In this document: piece by piece, positions 29,677-37,579 of the stretch | Numbering within the stretch: the first letter of the stretch is position 1 | Layout: every line of letters begins with the position of its first letter | DNA from: Saprospiraceae bacterium | GTDB taxonomy: Bacteria; Bacteroidota; Bacteroidia; Chitinophagales; Saprospiraceae | Assembly: GCA_016787285.1 (NCBI GenBank) | Contig: JAEUUV010000031.1 | Coordinates: 1 to 37,579, forward strand | Direction of reading: 5' to 3' | DNA: 37,579 nt | The notes under the pieces: model-generated | Told to the model about the DNA's origin: nothing | The model's database searches: none | The model's input: the letters and a program-made list of their open reading frames with translations, nothing else | Program-made: the position numbers and the translations under genes

Positions 29677-29684
29677 TACCTTTG
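29677..29684 (+). promoter_or_regulatory. -7 element (TACCTTTG) right before the Uma2-type gene
   Basis: Exact TACCTTTG ends five bases before the ATG at 29690. Transcription should begin at or within a few bases of the ATG, so the mRNA may be leaderless or nearly so. Confidence 0.6.
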
Positions 29685-29689
29685 TCGCC

Positions 29690-30316
29690 ATGACCACCAC
29701 CGCTGCACCTGCACCTGCACCTGTCGCCAAACAACCGGCCCGCAGGGCTGCCCTGAAAAAGGCGCTTGTCTACGAAATCGTGGATGGACACCCGATTTAT
29801 TACAAAGGCTACAAGCAGGTACTTAGTGGCGCAAAAACCCGGGAAGAAATTATGGGCGACAGTTCTTTGCAAGCATGGCTGAAACTGCGCATTGCTATGC
29901 TGCTTTTTCAGCAACTTCAAACCAAAGGCTACGAGGTAACCACTGGCGAACAAGGCCTGCGCATTGGAAAAAGACACCGACGTGATGCCGATATTGCCAT
30001 TTTCCGCCGGGAAAACTTCTCCCTGTCGCCCAGATACGCCCATTTTCCACCCGATGCCGTCATTGAAATAGATGTGGATGCCGATACCGAAAATGCATCC
30101 GAGATGGAATACATTTTCCGCAAAGTCGCCGACTACTTCGCCTTCGGACTGCTGAAAGTCGTTTGGGTGTTCACGCAGGAACAACGTATCCTCGTCTTTT
30201 CCCCCGATCAACCTCCTGTTACACTTACCTGGCAACAGGATGTGGACGTGATCACCGGCGCTTCATTTAATATCTCCAAAATGCTCGCCGAGTCTGGATT
30301 GACCATAGAGGTTTGA
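29690..30316 (+). CDS. Uma2-family (DUF820) PD-(D/E)XK nuclease-like protein
   Basis: A 208-residue member of the Uma2 restriction-endonuclease-like fold. The core shows 'SSLQAWLKLRIAMLLFQQLQ' (helix), 'GEQGLRIGKRHRRDADIAIF' with D99/D101, 'PPDAVIEIDVD' with E126, and 'RKVADYFAFGLLKVVWVF' with K145, matching the order of acidic and Lys residues in the PD-(D/E)XK site. The N-terminus is an Ala/Pro linker. These proteins are common in Bacteroidota and Cyanobacteria; biological function is mostly unknown. It lies between the MFS and DoxX genes; the promoter suggests its own transcript. Confidence 0.85.
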   Translation: MTTTAAPAPAPVAKQPARRAALKKALVYEIVDGHPIYYKGYKQVLSGAKTREEIMGDSSLQAWLKLRIAMLLFQQLQTKGYEVTTGEQGLRIGKRHRRDADIAIFRRENFSLSPRYAHFPPDAVIEIDVDADTENASEMEYIFRKVADYFAFGLLKVVWVFTQEQRILVFSPDQPPVTLTWQQDVDVITGASFNISKMLAESGLTIEV

Positions 30317-30320
30317 ACTG

Positions 30321-30356
30321 AGCATTCATCATTTTTCATTCATCATTCATCATTAC
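30321..30356. repeat. Intergenic ATTCATC-type simple repeat
   Basis: CATTCATCATT units run from just after the Uma2 stop to the GTG of the DoxX gene. The same word occurs in frame at 11900-11931. Confidence 0.7.
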
Positions 30357-30360
30357 CAAA

Positions 30361-31881
30361 GTGACTTCACTTCCTACCCTGATCGTTTCCTTCGCCCTCA
30401 TTGCCCTCGTGCTGACCGCCTTGACCCGCTGGGCAAAAAAGACCGACAACCTGTTCCTGACCTTCCTGCAATATTTCTGCGGTGTCTGGTTTGTGTTTTC
30501 CGGCGCGGTAAAAGCTATTGACCCCATCGGCACCGCGTACAAAATGGAGGACTATTTCGTAGCCTTTGAAAACACGTTTGGCGGCCTGCAAAACATGTTT
30601 GCCGGACTGGCGCCGATGTTCCCGGCTCTGGCCAAGTACAGCGCCGGGTTTTCCATCGGAATGATCGTGCTGGAAATTGCACTCGGGGTCATGCTCATCC
30701 TCGGGTACACCAAACGCCTCACAGCCTGGCTGTTTTTTATCATCCTGCTGTTTTTCACGTTCCTGACCGGCTTTACGTACCTCACCGGTTTTGTACCTGC
30801 CGAGGCGAATTTCTTTGATTTCGCCAAGTGGGGGCCGTATGTAAAAACCCAGATGCGCGTGACCGACTGCGGCTGTTTTGGCGATTTCATCAAACTGGAT
30901 CCGAAGGTGTCGTTCCTCAAAGACGTGGGCCTGATGGTGCCCGCATTCGTCTTTTTGTTCCGCAGCAAAAACATGCACCAGTTGTTTACGGCCAAAGGCC
31001 GGAATATGCTGACCGCCGGTGTCGCCTTGTTCTCGCTGCTGTTTTGCCTGCGCAACACCTACTACGACCTGCCGGTAGTAGACTTCCGCCCGTTCAAACT
31101 CGGTACCAATATCCGCGAACGCAAAGCGCTGGAAGAGGAGGCCCGCGGGAACATCGAGATCGTCGGCTGGCTGATGGAAAACACCAATACCGGCGAAGTG
31201 AAAGAGGTGATGATCCCCATGTCGCGGTATAAGGAATTGGTGGCGCAGTACCCGAAAGACAAAGGCTGGAAAATCAAGGATCAGATCAAGACCGACCCGT
31301 TTATCGAGAAAGACGGCGTACGTACCACCATTGAGGAAACCAAAATCAGCGACTTTGGCATCGAAAGTGAAAACGGCCCGGTGACAGAGGATATCCTGAA
31401 CGAAAAAGGGTACAGCATGATGGTGATCGCCTACAAGTTTTACGGCCAAAAAACTACCGAAACTATTGTGGTGCAGGACACAACCTGGGCCTACGACACA
31501 CTTCGTGTAAACGTGGATTCCATTCAGATTCAGCCCAAAATAGCCGAAGTTGTCCCGAAAAAGGTGAAGCGGGACATTTATATCCCCGATGCCTGGTATG
31601 GCGACCTGTTCCGCAATCAGATCAACCCGCTGGCGGAAGCCGCTAAAAAAGCAGGCTGGAAGGTATTTGCCGTCAATACGATCCAGGACATGGAAGTGGC
31701 CGAACTGATGCGCGCGAATGTAGGCGCCAAATACCCGTTCTACCACGGTGACGACAAACTGCTGAAAACCATTATCCGCTCCAATCCGGGTATTGTGATT
31801 TTGAAAGACGGAGCGGTAGTCGGTCAGTACCACTGGCGCCATTTCCCAAGCGAGACGCAACTGCTGGAACTGCACAAGTAG
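30361..31881 (+). CDS. DoxX/BT_3928-family membrane protein with thioredoxin-like C-terminus
   Basis: A 506-residue inner-membrane protein. The N-terminal half has about five or six membrane segments and the DoxX-like 'GVWFVFSGAVKAIDP'. A Cys pair lies in 'VTDCGCFGDF' (about 169-178), as in MauE/DoxX proteins. After the last membrane segment (near 'GVALFSLLFCLRN') a soluble part follows. Its end (about 400-506; 'AAKKAGWKVFAVNTIQD', 'PGIVILKDGAVVGQYHWRHFP') resembles a thioredoxin fold without a visible CxxC. The family is found throughout Bacteroidota; a role in thiol or quinone redox handling is likely but unproven. It starts with GTG at 30361 directly after the simple repeat. A strong terminator follows. 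Confidence 0.85.
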   Translation: MTSLPTLIVSFALIALVLTALTRWAKKTDNLFLTFLQYFCGVWFVFSGAVKAIDPIGTAYKMEDYFVAFENTFGGLQNMFAGLAPMFPALAKYSAGFSIGMIVLEIALGVMLILGYTKRLTAWLFFIILLFFTFLTGFTYLTGFVPAEANFFDFAKWGPYVKTQMRVTDCGCFGDFIKLDPKVSFLKDVGLMVPAFVFLFRSKNMHQLFTAKGRNMLTAGVALFSLLFCLRNTYYDLPVVDFRPFKLGTNIRERKALEEEARGNIEIVGWLMENTNTGEVKEVMIPMSRYKELVAQYPKDKGWKIKDQIKTDPFIEKDGVRTTIEETKISDFGIESENGPVTEDILNEKGYSMMVIAYKFYGQKTTETIVVQDTTWAYDTLRVNVDSIQIQPKIAEVVPKKVKRDIYIPDAWYGDLFRNQINPLAEAAKKAGWKVFAVNTIQDMEVAELMRANVGAKYPFYHGDDKLLKTIIRSNPGIVILKDGAVVGQYHWRHFPSETQLLELHK

Positions 31882-31901
31882 CAGGTGGTCAGCGCAATGA
31901 G

Positions 31902-31938
31902 CCACTGACGGGGTGACTCAAAGTCACCCCGTCAGTGG
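31902..31938. terminator. Bidirectional terminator between convergent genes
   Basis: A perfect 16-bp stem (31902-31917 with 31923-31938) with a five-base loop lies between the DoxX stop (31881) and the glmM stop (31953). The plus side continues GCTTCTTCTGGTTCTT, a weak T-rich tail. It serves both convergent genes. Confidence 0.85.
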
Positions 31939-31952
31939 GCTTCTTCTGGTTC

Positions 31953-33332
31953 TTACCGCAATTCCCACACATCCTGCATGATCTTCCGGGCGAGATTATC
32001 TGCGATCACGGCAGAAGTGCTCTCGGCATACACGCGTATGATCGGCTCCGTGTTGGACGGGCGCAGGTGTACCCAGCCGCTCTCAAAGTCAATTTTCAAC
32101 CCGTCTTCGGTGTTGATCTGCTCGTTTCGATACTTTTCCTGCAAAGCAGCAAACACTTTGTCGAGGTCGATTTCGGGTGAGCGTTCCATTTTGTTTTTTA
32201 CCATCTGGTATTCGGGATAGGTTTTGCGCAAGGTGGAAATTTGTTTGCCCGAATGAGCCAAATGCGTGAGAAACAAGGCTATGCCCACTAATGCATCGCG
32301 GCCATAGTGCAGTTCGGGCAGGATAACGCCGCCGTTGCCTTCGCCACCGATGACGGCATGTGTGGCCTTCATTTTTTCCACCACATTCACTTCTCCGACC
32401 GCGGCAGCGCTGTACTGCCCGCCGTGTTTTTGGGTAACGTCGCGCAGGGCACGGGACGACGACAGGTTGGACACCGTGTTGCCACCGCCGTTGCGAGCCA
32501 GCACATAGTCGGCCACCGCTACGAGGGTGTATTCTTCGCCGAAGAGTTCGCCGTCTTCACACATGAACACAAGCCGATCTACATCAGGGTCCACAGCAAT
32601 ACCGAGATGCGCTTTTTGCAGGCGGATCTCGGTGGCGAGCTGGCCAAGGTGTTCCTTGAGCGGCTCGGGGTTATGTGCAAACTGACCGTTGATTTCGCCG
32701 TTGAGCAAGATTGTAGTGCACCCAATCGCTTCCAGCAGAGGCGGTACCGCCAGTGCACCGGTAGAGTTGACGGCGTCCACCACGACCCGATAGCCTTTGG
32801 ACCGCACTGCTTCGGCATCTACGAGCGGGAGAGCAAGTATGTTTTCGATGTGTTTGGCGATGTATGATTCGTCGGCACGATACCCTCCGAGTTTGCCCAC
32901 CGGGGCGTATTCGATGCTTTTCTGAGCCACCAGATTGAGCACTTCAGCGCCGTCGGCAGCGCTGATGAATTCACCGCGGTGGTTGAGCAGTTTGAGTGCG
33001 TTCCACTCGCGGGGGTTGTGGCTGGCAGTGAGTACGATACCGCCACCGGCGCGTTCGAGCGGGACGGCGATCTCTACCGTAGGCGTGGTGCTCAGTCCGA
33101 GGTCAACTACCGATATACCCATGCTGCGCAAGGTGCCGATGACGAGTGCGCTGACGATTTCGCCGGAAATGCGGCCATCTCGACCGACCACAATAGTCGG
33201 ATTTCCTGTCGTATTGAGTATCCACTGGCCAAAGCCGGCGGTACATTCCACGATGTCTTGAGGGGTAAGGTTGTCGCCCGGACGGCCACCAATGGTGCCG
33301 CGAAAGCCGGAAATGGATTTGATAAGAGGCAC
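31953..33332 (-). CDS. glmM: Phosphoglucosamine mutase
   Basis: A 459-residue alpha-D-phosphohexomutase that converts glucosamine 6-phosphate to glucosamine 1-phosphate for UDP-GlcNAc, peptidoglycan and lipid A synthesis. Start 'PLIKSISGFRGTIGGRPG' is typical of Bacteroidota GlmM. The phosphoserine motif 'LTASHNPREWNALK' has S104; the metal loop 'AVDPDVDRLVF' and the sugar loop 'GGEGNGGVI' follow; the end 'RPSNTEPIIRVYAE' binds phosphate. The GTG at 33332 is chosen because conserved sequence begins there; upstream sequence in frame is the simple repeat and the neighbouring gene. It lies five bases after the alkaline phosphatase stop, the last gene of a three-gene leftward operon. Confidence 0.9.
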   Translation of the reverse strand: MPLIKSISGFRGTIGGRPGDNLTPQDIVECTAGFGQWILNTTGNPTIVVGRDGRISGEIVSALVIGTLRSMGISVVDLGLSTTPTVEIAVPLERAGGGIVLTASHNPREWNALKLLNHRGEFISAADGAEVLNLVAQKSIEYAPVGKLGGYRADESYIAKHIENILALPLVDAEAVRSKGYRVVVDAVNSTGALAVPPLLEAIGCTTILLNGEINGQFAHNPEPLKEHLGQLATEIRLQKAHLGIAVDPDVDRLVFMCEDGELFGEEYTLVAVADYVLARNGGGNTVSNLSSSRALRDVTQKHGGQYSAAAVGEVNVVEKMKATHAVIGGEGNGGVILPELHYGRDALVGIALFLTHLAHSGKQISTLRKTYPEYQMVKNKMERSPEIDLDKVFAALQEKYRNEQINTEDGLKIDFESGWVHLRPSNTEPIIRVYAESTSAVIADNLARKIMQDVWELR

Positions 33333-33337
33333 GTTTG

Positions 33338-34483
33338 TCAGTTTTGAGTTTTGAGTGTGGAGTTTTGAGTGGCCAGAGCCGGAAGGCCAAGGGCATCCCA
33401 CATTTTGAAATAGATGTCTGTGTTTTGGTAAATTCCGGAAAACAGTTCGGCTTTGGGGCCAAAGGCGTACACCGGCACCATTGCTGCCGAGTGCAAGCGG
33501 GCAGCGAATGCGGGAGCAAACTTGTTTTTGTTTACGTCGCGATTGAGTCCCAGGCCGCCGCATTCGTGGTCGCCGGTAACTATGACGAGGGTCTCGCCGT
33601 TGGTTTCGGCAAACCGGAGCGCTGTGGCTACGGTTGCATCGAAATCAAGCATCTCGGATTTTAGCCAGAGGGCGTCGTTGGCGTGCAGCGCCCAGTCAAT
33701 CTGGCTGCCTTCCACCATGAGAAAAAAGCCCTTTGGGCTGCGTTTTTGCAAATATTCACAAACCTTGCCGGTGGCTTCCGGCAGGTACCGTCTTCCGGCA
33801 AGGGCACTCTGTGGTTCCCGGTCTGCAGTAAACAGCATAAACGGCGCGGCGCCATTCACGGGCAGACGGCCAAATCCAAGTCCGGATTGAACGATGTACC
33901 CCCGCTGGCGCAAGGAGTCGAGCAGGTTTTTTTTGTCGGGTCGGTCGTCGAAGTAGCCCTTTCCGCCTCCCACGAAACAATCGAGCGGGGTACTCAAATA
34001 GTCTTCGGCGATGGACTCGGTAAATGCCCGAATATCCTGGTGGGCAATAAACGAAGCGGGAGTAGCGTGCGTAGCCGAGCAGGATACAACCATGCCCGTG
34101 GCCCAGCCCTGCGCGTCGAGTTCTTCGAGGATGGTCCGGCAAGGAGTGTAGTCGGGGGGCACCATGCCGATGGCGCCGTTTTTGGTTTTTTGCCCGCAGG
34201 CAAATGCCGTAGCGCCGGCGGCGGAGTCGGTTACGCATTCATCATGCGCATGGCTTTTGTGGAAACCCACGATTCGGAATCGTTCCCAGACCGATTTGCC
34301 CACGCCTTTCCAGTACAAACCGGCAGTTACTTGCGGAGAGGCCATACCGTCGCCGATGAGCAGGATAATGTTTTTAGGCCTGTCGGCAAGAGTTACAGGT
34401 ACTGCCGGTGCAGATGCTGTGCGGTTTGCAGTGTTGCAAGCCAGAAAAAATAACACATAGAGCGGCAAAACACGGAGTTGCAT
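33338..34483 (-). CDS. Alkaline phosphatase (lipoprotein)
   Basis: A 381-residue phosphomonoesterase of the PhoA/metal-dependent superfamily. A lipoprotein signal ('VLPLYVLFFLAC', Cys16) places it in the cell envelope. Metal and catalytic motifs are intact: 'IILLIGDGM' (D45), nucleophile S87 in 'VTDSAAGATAFACG', 'GSQIDWALHAND' and 'VTGDHECGGLG'. It releases phosphate from organic esters, usually induced by phosphate limitation, though no Pho box was seen. The ATG at 34483 gives the lipoprotein signal; the frame reaches back to 34528. The last ~10 residues ('TQNSTLKTQN') come from a simple repeat, so the native C-terminus may have been longer or different. It lies between lolD and glmM. Confidence 0.9.
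   Translation of the reverse strand: MQLRVLPLYVLFFLACNTANRTASAPAVPVTLADRPKNIILLIGDGMASPQVTAGLYWKGVGKSVWERFRIVGFHKSHAHDECVTDSAAGATAFACGQKTKNGAIGMVPPDYTPCRTILEELDAQGWATGMVVSCSATHATPASFIAHQDIRAFTESIAEDYLSTPLDCFVGGGKGYFDDRPDKKNLLDSLRQRGYIVQSGLGFGRLPVNGAAPFMLFTADREPQSALAGRRYLPEATGKVCEYLQKRSPKGFFLMVEGSQIDWALHANDALWLKSEMLDFDATVATALRFAETNGETLVIVTGDHECGGLGLNRDVNKNKFAPAFAARLHSAAMVPVYAFGPKAELFSGIYQNTDIYFKMWDALGLPALATQNSTLKTQN
33341..33371 (-). repeat. ACTCAAAA simple repeat at a gene junction
   Basis: Minus strand carries repeated ACTCAAAA units. They encode the last residues of the phosphatase and end six bases before its neighbour's GTG. It matches the in-frame repeat at 15032-15057. Confidence 0.65.
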
Positions 34484-34494
34484 GCTTCTCAAAA

Positions 34495-35148
34495 TTACGC
34501 CAAAAGCCCGTCCTGCATTTCCAGGCAACGGTCGGACAAATCTGCGAGTTCTTTGTTGTGGGTGACAATCACAAAAGTCTGGCCATGTTCATCCCGCAAT
34601 TTCCGGATGAGTTGGTGCATATCGCCGGATGCGGCGCTATCGAGATTTCCGGTAGGCTCATCGGCAAAGATGATGTCGGGTTGGTTGATGAGGGCACGGG
34701 CCACGGCTACGCGTTGTTGTTCGCCACCGCTGAGTTCCGTGGGTTTGTGCTGCAATCGGTGGGAAAGCCCGAGATAATCAAGCAATTCCGTAGCGCGTTT
34801 TTTCACCGCATCGTCGGGGCTTTTTTGGATAAAACCCGGGATACACACATTTTCCAGCGCAGTAAATTCCGGTAGCAAATGGTGAAATTGAAACACAAAG
34901 CCGATGTGCCTGTTGCGAAAAGCAGCCAGGCGGCGCGGGCCGAGGAGTCGGACGGCGGTTTGATTGACGGATACTTCGCCGGAATCGGGGTTGTCCAATG
35001 TGCCAAGTATGTGCAACAACGTACTTTTGCCGGAGCCGGATTTGCCGACAATGCTCACGATCTCGCCACGGGCAACGGATAAATTGACGCCTTTGAGAAT
35101 TTCAAGTTTCCCAAAAGACTTGTGTATGTTGTCGGCTACGAGAACCAT
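34495..35148 (-). CDS. lolD: ABC transporter ATP-binding protein, LolD type
   Basis: A 217-residue ATPase that, with LolC/E-type membrane partners, lifts lipoproteins from the inner membrane for transfer to the outer membrane. Walker A 'GKSGSGKST' (35-43), Q-loop 'FQFHHLLPEFTALENV', signature 'LSGGEQQR' (139-146), Walker B 'DIIFADEPTGNLD' (E164) and the switch His 'VIVTHNKEL' are all intact. 'FHHLLPEFTALENV' is typical of LolD and of MacB-like enzymes, so a different MacB-type substrate remains possible. No membrane partner is encoded nearby. First gene of the operon with the phosphatase and glmM. Confidence 0.85.
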   Translation of the reverse strand: MVLVADNIHKSFGKLEILKGVNLSVARGEIVSIVGKSGSGKSTLLHILGTLDNPDSGEVSVNQTAVRLLGPRRLAAFRNRHIGFVFQFHHLLPEFTALENVCIPGFIQKSPDDAVKKRATELLDYLGLSHRLQHKPTELSGGEQQRVAVARALINQPDIIFADEPTGNLDSAASGDMHQLIRKLRDEHGQTFVIVTHNKELADLSDRCLEMQDGLLA

Positions 35149-35200
35149 TTCGAATACGATTTATACGATCAGCAACGACTGGAAGTTATTTGAGTGGGCG

Positions 35201-35208
35201 CAAAGATA
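35201..35208 (-). promoter_or_regulatory. -7 element (TATCTTTG) for the lolD operon
   Basis: Minus strand 35208-35201 reads TATCTTTG, matching TAnnTTTG, about 52 bases before the lolD ATG. The 35149-35338 gap shows no gene; a 47-residue frame there is not convincing. Confidence 0.55.
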
Positions 35209-35338
35209 TGCTTACACTTGGCTTTAGTCCGGATATGTCGGAGAACTTCTTGATCAACACTATTTTATTCGCTTCTGTAGCATTGAGGCTGAGACCTTTC
35301 AAACGCACAGTTTTAACAAAGATTACCATACAACCGCT

Positions 35339-36085
35339 TTGAATCTGGTACTTGACATCGGCAACACCCGAACAAAAACAGGACTTTTTGACCGCTCCCG
35401 ATTGGCTGAGCAAGCGGTTTGGCAGGATTGTACGTTAGAGGAACTGATGCGCTACGGCAAGGAAGCCGGCGCGGAACGCGTCATCTTTTCGTCGGTGGCG
35501 CTACCGGATTCCAGCACATTGCAGCATTTGGCCGAAAATTTTGTGAATGCAATCGAACTGACCCACGAAGTACCTTTGCCCTTTCGAAATGCATACCGGA
35601 CTCCGGAAACACTCGGGAAAGACCGTTTGGCCGCCGTTGCAGGTGCACAGGCATTGTTTCAGGGACAAAACTGCATGGTAGTGGATTGCGGCACGTGCAT
35701 CAAGTACGAATTGCTGCTCGGGGAGGGCGTTTATTTGGGTGGAAATATCGCTCCCGGAGCAGCCATGCGGTTGCAGGCGATGCATACCTTTACCGCCCGT
35801 TTGCCGGAGGCGCCGATGCGAATGCCCGACACCAGCGTCGGATACAGCACCGAGACGGCTTTGCAGAACGGCGCTTTGCGTGGAGCAGCACTGGAAATCG
35901 AAGGATTTGCCCGGATGTTTCGTGAACGCGCTGCGCCACTGATGATCTTGTTAACCGGAGGAGATGCGGAGTTTTTCAGCCCGTTTCTCAACCACATCCC
36001 CGGCATTCAGGTAGTACCCCATCTTACCCTTCATGGCTTAAATCACATCTTGGAATACAATGCACATATCAATCGTACACCTTGA
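35339..36085 (+). CDS. coaX: Type III pantothenate kinase
   Basis: A 248-residue enzyme that phosphorylates pantothenate, the first step of coenzyme A synthesis. 'LVLDIGNTRTKTGLF' (D6) forms the phosphate loop, 'TLGKDRLAAVAGAQ' holds catalytic D95, and 'MVVDCGTCIKYELL' (D116) and 'GGNIAPGAAMRLQAMH' bind the cofactor and pantothenate. Length and order match the family. The start is TTG at 35339: conserved sequence begins immediately and no ATG is in frame nearby. It is followed 16 bases later by the outer-membrane protein gene, a neighbour pair seen in other Bacteroidota. Confidence 0.93.
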   Translation: MNLVLDIGNTRTKTGLFDRSRLAEQAVWQDCTLEELMRYGKEAGAERVIFSSVALPDSSTLQHLAENFVNAIELTHEVPLPFRNAYRTPETLGKDRLAAVAGAQALFQGQNCMVVDCGTCIKYELLLGEGVYLGGNIAPGAAMRLQAMHTFTARLPEAPMRMPDTSVGYSTETALQNGALRGAALEIEGFARMFRERAAPLMILLTGGDAEFFSPFLNHIPGIQVVPHLTLHGLNHILEYNAHINRTP

Positions 36086-36101
36086 AAATCAGTTGACCGA
36101 C

Positions 36102-37442
36102 ATGCTTCATAAAATCTGCCTGAGCATCCCGTTATTTTTGTTTTCGACAACAGTTTTCGCGCAGCCCAAACAAAACTCTCCGTACTCTCGCTATGGTCTG
36201 GGCGACCCGATCAACCAATACTACGCCGCCCAGGTGGGTTTTGCCGGCCAGACGGCAGCGTTTCACGATCCGTTTCACCTGAACTCCGTAAACCCGGCGT
36301 CGTACGCATTTTTGCGCGCCACCACCTTTGAAGCCGGTTTGTTTGCTAAAAAGAGCGACTATCAATCTTCTGAAGCCTCTCTCAGCAACTGGAGCGGAAA
36401 TCTGGCATATCTGGCGCTCGGCTTTCCACTCAAAAGCCCCATCAACGAAGTGCTCGACAAGGAACAGTCGCCCTGGCACTATGGCATGGGCTTTTCGCTT
36501 ACACCGTTCAGTGTTGTGGGGTATAATGTGGAAAGCCAGGATACATTGCCGAATCTCGGCGCCATTGGCAACACATTCGAGGGGAACGGTGGTACGTTTC
36601 GTGTCAGTTGGGGAAATGCCGTCAAATACAAAAACACAGCCGTAGGTCTCAACCTTGGCTGGGTGTTTGGCAAAAACACCTATGAAAATTCAACGGTGTT
36701 CAACGATTCGCTGCCTACTTATTCCAGCACCCGGCGCGACGATATTCGCATAAGCGGATTTATGTGGAGCCTTGGTGTGCAGCACGACCTTGTGCTCAAG
36801 TATTCCCAAAACGACAAAACGCTGCCGGTTCGGTGGATTACCATCGGCGCTACAGGAGAGTCCACTCATAACATCGGCGCTACGGCAGACCAGATATTTC
36901 TGCGCAGTCGGGGGCGGCTATCCAACGGCCAATACGAAAATGCCGATACCCTGCTGCTGACCTCCGGTCAAAAAAGCACCATTACGCTCCCCGCCATTTT
37001 TCGTCTTGGAGCGCAGTATGTCATTGCCAACAAATTGCGGGTAGGCGCTCAATACGACTACGAAGGCTGGTCGGTATTTAAAAATGAAGCCCGCCCGAAC
37101 GATGTGGCATTCCGCAATACCTCTTCCTTTTCCGCAGGAGTAGAGTATATCCCGGATTATGCCTCGTACAACAAATACACCAAACGTATGCGGTATCGCG
37201 CGGGCGCCTATATCCGGCAGGATCCGCGAATTGTGAACGGAGAGGGCCTTGACGATATTGGTTTTTCTGTCGGTCTGGGCTTCCCCGTCATTTTGCCGCG
37301 TCAGCAATCCTCGTTTATCAATACAGCCCTCGAAGTCGGCAAAATCGGCTCCGGCACACCGATCGAAGAAACCTATTTCAGAATTACGCTCGGTTTTGTC
37401 CTGAACGACAACTCGTGGTTCTACAAGCGCCGGTTTGAATAA
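36102..37442 (+). CDS. Outer-membrane beta-barrel protein, FadL-like or unclassified
   Basis: A 446-residue exported protein with a signal peptide (about 1-20, 'FSTTVFAQ') and the start 'NSPYSRYGLGDPIN', a phrase shared by a group of Bacteroidota outer-membrane proteins. The rest alternates short amphipathic strands and Gly/Asn-rich turns ('FSLTPFSVVGYNVES', 'VGLNLGWVFGKNTYENS', 'LRVGAQYDYEGWSVF', 'FSVGLGFPVIL'), as expected of a beta-barrel. It ends in 'WFYKRRFE', not the usual terminal Phe. It might transport hydrophobic compounds, but this is a guess. The ATG at 36102 is chosen for the signal peptide; the frame extends back to 36060, inside coaX. Confidence 0.8.
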   Translation: MLHKICLSIPLFLFSTTVFAQPKQNSPYSRYGLGDPINQYYAAQVGFAGQTAAFHDPFHLNSVNPASYAFLRATTFEAGLFAKKSDYQSSEASLSNWSGNLAYLALGFPLKSPINEVLDKEQSPWHYGMGFSLTPFSVVGYNVESQDTLPNLGAIGNTFEGNGGTFRVSWGNAVKYKNTAVGLNLGWVFGKNTYENSTVFNDSLPTYSSTRRDDIRISGFMWSLGVQHDLVLKYSQNDKTLPVRWITIGATGESTHNIGATADQIFLRSRGRLSNGQYENADTLLLTSGQKSTITLPAIFRLGAQYVIANKLRVGAQYDYEGWSVFKNEARPNDVAFRNTSSFSAGVEYIPDYASYNKYTKRMRYRAGAYIRQDPRIVNGEGLDDIGFSVGLGFPVILPRQQSSFINTALEVGKIGSGTPIEETYFRITLGFVLNDNSWFYKRRFE

Positions 37443-37517
37443 ACTGGTTGGAGGGTTAGAAACATGAGTCGTGGCGCAAAGTGGTTAGAGACCAGCCAGT
37501 GGGCCACACCAAGTTGT

Positions 37518-37579
37518 TTGTAATAATTGTTTTTTAAAAAAAAAAAAAGATAAAAAAGAAATTTTTAAAGAACAAAAAA
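37518..37579. other. Abnormally A/T-rich window end, possible assembly artefact
   Basis: The last ~60 bases consist almost wholly of A and T, with A-runs up to 13 bases, against a G+C-rich background. No gene, hairpin or promoter is recognised. Contig-end sequence of poor quality is a simple explanation; a genuine AT-rich intergenic region is possible. Confidence 0.5.

Noticed and set aside
30367-31905. A 512-residue antisense frame opposite the DoxX gene
   Set aside because: It mirrors the real gene, which has clear membrane segments and a family match; the antisense protein has no motif.
35186-35329. Possible 47-residue leftward gene between lolD and coaX
   Set aside because: It overlaps the lolD promoter element, has no recognisable features and would be separated from any ribosome site.

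Overview
The window looks like chromosomal DNA from a Bacteroidota organism, most likely in or near the Saprospiraceae (Lewinella/Haliscomenobacter-like). The evidence is several secreted proteins with type IX secretion (T9SS) C-terminal sorting domains of the 'PNP...GVYxxxV' type, Bacteroidota-style -7 promoter elements (TAnnTTTG, often exactly TACCTTTG), weak ribosome binding sites, lipoproteins of Bacteroidota style, and characteristic families such as the BT_3928-like DoxX protein and the Bacteroidota form of GlmM. The family-level placement is inference; no rRNA is present. I see no tRNA, rRNA, CRISPR array, transposase or prophage.

Layout. 1-5.3 kb: the 3' end of a T9SS cargo gene, a perfect 30-bp inverted repeat, then a leftward two-component pair (TPR sensor kinase and LuxR-type regulator). 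A rightward gene for an exported protein with an S74 self-processing chaperone domain diverges from the kinase. 5.3-15.9 kb: a secreted-protein island with a 2297-residue multidomain T9SS protein, an 841-residue HYR-repeat T9SS protein and a small Cys-rich exported protein. The gaps on either side of the giant gene hold two diverged copies of a G/C-rich, inverted-repeat-ended, MITE-like element. 16.0-17.8 kb: tRNA modification pair mnmH-trmD. 17.9-21.6 kb: a GltD-like FAD/Fe-S oxidoreductase followed by a 2-oxoacid:acceptor oxidoreductase gamma-alpha subunit, with no beta subunit next to it.

21.6-27 kb is leftward: an operon of a Crp/Fnr regulator, a DUF2892 membrane protein and an unknown protein, with a perfect TGTGA-N6-TCACA site between the first two; then gapA, an endonuclease/exonuclease/phosphatase-family protein and a lipoprotein. 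27-31.9 kb is rightward: a TPR protein with an MFS transporter, a Uma2-type protein and a DoxX/BT_3928 protein. 32-35.1 kb is a leftward operon of lolD, an alkaline phosphatase lipoprotein and glmM. 35.3-37.4 kb is rightward: coaX and an outer-membrane protein. The last ~60 bases are abnormally A/T-rich and may be a poor contig end.

The most interesting signals are mainly regulatory or structural: an identical 16-nt box placed 40 and 42 nt upstream of the -7 elements of the regulator and kinase genes; a CRP-type operator overlapping the stop codon of the Crp/Fnr gene; the gapA -7 element lying inside the terminator hairpin of the upstream gene; the MITE-like element pair; and intergenic-type simple repeats that run in frame through linkers of the two large T9SS proteins.
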